This document shows positions 63,420 through 64,000 of a stretch of 64,000 bases of DNA, in pieces (position 1 is the first letter of the stretch; each line of letters opens with the position of its first letter). The notes below the pieces were generated by a model. It was not told the origin of the DNA. It saw only the letters and a program-made list of their open reading frames with translations, and did no database searches. The stretch covers positions 1 through 64,000 of the forward strand of contig NZ_QZVR01000016.1 of the NCBI RefSeq assembly GCF_003660455.1, read 5' to 3'. The translations under genes were made by a program, and so were the position numbers. The DNA comes from Nocardioides ferulae. GTDB taxonomy: Bacteria > Actinomycetota > Actinomycetes > Propionibacteriales > Nocardioidaceae.

Positions 63420-64000
63420 TGCGGGGCGGGGGGCCGGCCGGCGCACTGGCCCTGGTGATGGCGCTGCTGCTGACCGCGTGCACCGGTGACCGAGCCCGCG
63501 GCGAGTCGGACGGGGGACGGGCGACCGGCCTGGCGTCCGACTCGGAGGCGTCGCCGCCGACGCGCGTGAGCCTCGCCGGGCAGCGTCCGGCGGCCTGGCC
63601 GCGTCTTCCTGCGGCGGACGCGAGCGGTCTGCCGTGGCGGCTGCCCGAGACCGGCGCGGACCTGCCGTCGCTGCTCGACGACCTGCCCGGTCGGGCCACG
63701 GTCGTGGTGAACCCCCGTATCGAGGCGATCAACATCGCGGTGACGCGATGGTCCGAGCTCGAGCTCCTCGTCGCCGGGGCCGAAGGGGGGTGGCGCCGGC
63801 TGAACCTGGGCGACCTCGGCCTGCCCGAGGCCCAGCGCTACTCCGACACCTACGGTGCGGGGCAGCTCTCGCCCGACGGACGCCGCTGGGCCGGGCCGGT
63901 GCGAGACGGGGTGGTCGTGCTCGACCTGCGCACCGGAGCGGCCCGCATCGTCCGGCTGCGCTCCCCGGGCGCCTTCGTCTGGGTGCCCGGCCGCGGCCCG
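63419..64000 (+). CDS. Propeller-type lipoprotein, N-terminal part (cut by window end)
   Basis: At least 194 codons to the window end. ATG shares the A of the previous stop (TGATG). A lipobox (MALLLTACTG), then a Ser/Gly-rich linker, then blades parallel to the lipoprotein at 60499: LNLGDLGLPEAQRYSDTYGAG and LSPDGRRWAGPVRDGVVVLDL. The C-terminus lies outside. Confidence 0.7.
   Translation, partial: MRGGGPAGALALVMALLLTACTGDRARGESDGGRATGLASDSEASPPTRVSLAGQRPAAWPRLPAADASGLPWRLPETGADLPSLLDDLPGRATVVVNPRIEAINIAVTRWSELELLVAGAEGGWRRLNLGDLGLPEAQRYSDTYGAGQLSPDGRRWAGPVRDGVVVLDLRTGAARIVRLRSPGAFVWVPGRGP

Overview
The window reads as the chromosome of a high-GC actinobacterium, most likely Nocardioides or another Nocardioidaceae. 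The reasons are the very high GC content, frequent GTG starts, dense 4-nt ATGA/GTGA gene overlaps, a BldG ortholog, MarP, a partial Tad pilus locus, SigE-type ECF sigma factors and WXG100 proteins. The backbone gene order (tmk/holB/topA, helicase, Tad genes, Ssd, HAD hydrolase, Rv3662c-like protein, acs, marP, nudix, tlpA, nth, crp) follows, from memory, the Mycobacterium Rv3644c-Rv3676 and Streptomyces SCO3540-SCO3571 blocks.

Region 1 (1-1931) looks like the end of a decayed integrated element: a partial tyrosine recombinase beside the 3' end of tRNA-Thr(CGT), and about 1 kb of ambiguous coding. Region 2 (2071-18000s) is housekeeping: a small CxxC protein, a LysR regulator, an exported S33 hydrolase, holB, tmk, topA, a methyltransferase, a secreted Ig-like repeat protein with a broken duplicate in front of it, the H+-pyrophosphatase, an ankyrin protein, BldG and an MrfA-type helicase.

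Region 3 (19029-24907) is a minus-strand operon for a minimal Tad/Flp-type pilus or secretion apparatus, then a HAD phosphatase. The HAD / Rv3662c-like intergenic space (24908-25175) holds a promoter, a long-range stem and a terminator. It sits at the locus that carries the RNA-polymerase-binding RNA Ms1 (MTS2823) in mycobacteria, and I call it as an Ms1/6S-like RNA.

Region 4 (25176-36001) contains a degenerate Fic-like protein, a methyltransferase, an alpha-carbonic anhydrase lipoprotein, a LytS/LytTR two-component system fused into an operon with a small membrane protein and a solute:sodium symporter, a type VII (WXG100) polymorphic-toxin locus whose toxin is broken, malic enzyme, a 2'-5' RNA ligase-like protein and a globin. 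Region 5 (36114-46110) is one nitrate-assimilation operon: transporter, Mo nitrate reductase, FAD/BFD electron-transfer protein, NirB, NirD, HemD-winged-helix and a sirohydrochlorin chelatase-type protein, so enzyme and siroheme supply are co-expressed.

Region 6 (46259-51163) is acetate use: DUF485 protein, ActP-type symporter and acetyl-CoA synthetase, with Crp-like sites upstream of the symporter operon. Region 7 (51247-57231) has NhaA, a holin-family membrane protein, the marP-nudix-tlpA-nth operon and crp, which has two tandem Crp-like sites in its own promoter. Region 8 (57314-end) is the most novel-looking part: two ECF sigma factor genes, each translationally coupled to single-pass membrane beta-propeller proteins, plus two related propeller lipoproteins, the last cut by the window edge. 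I propose it as an undescribed envelope-sensing sigma system.
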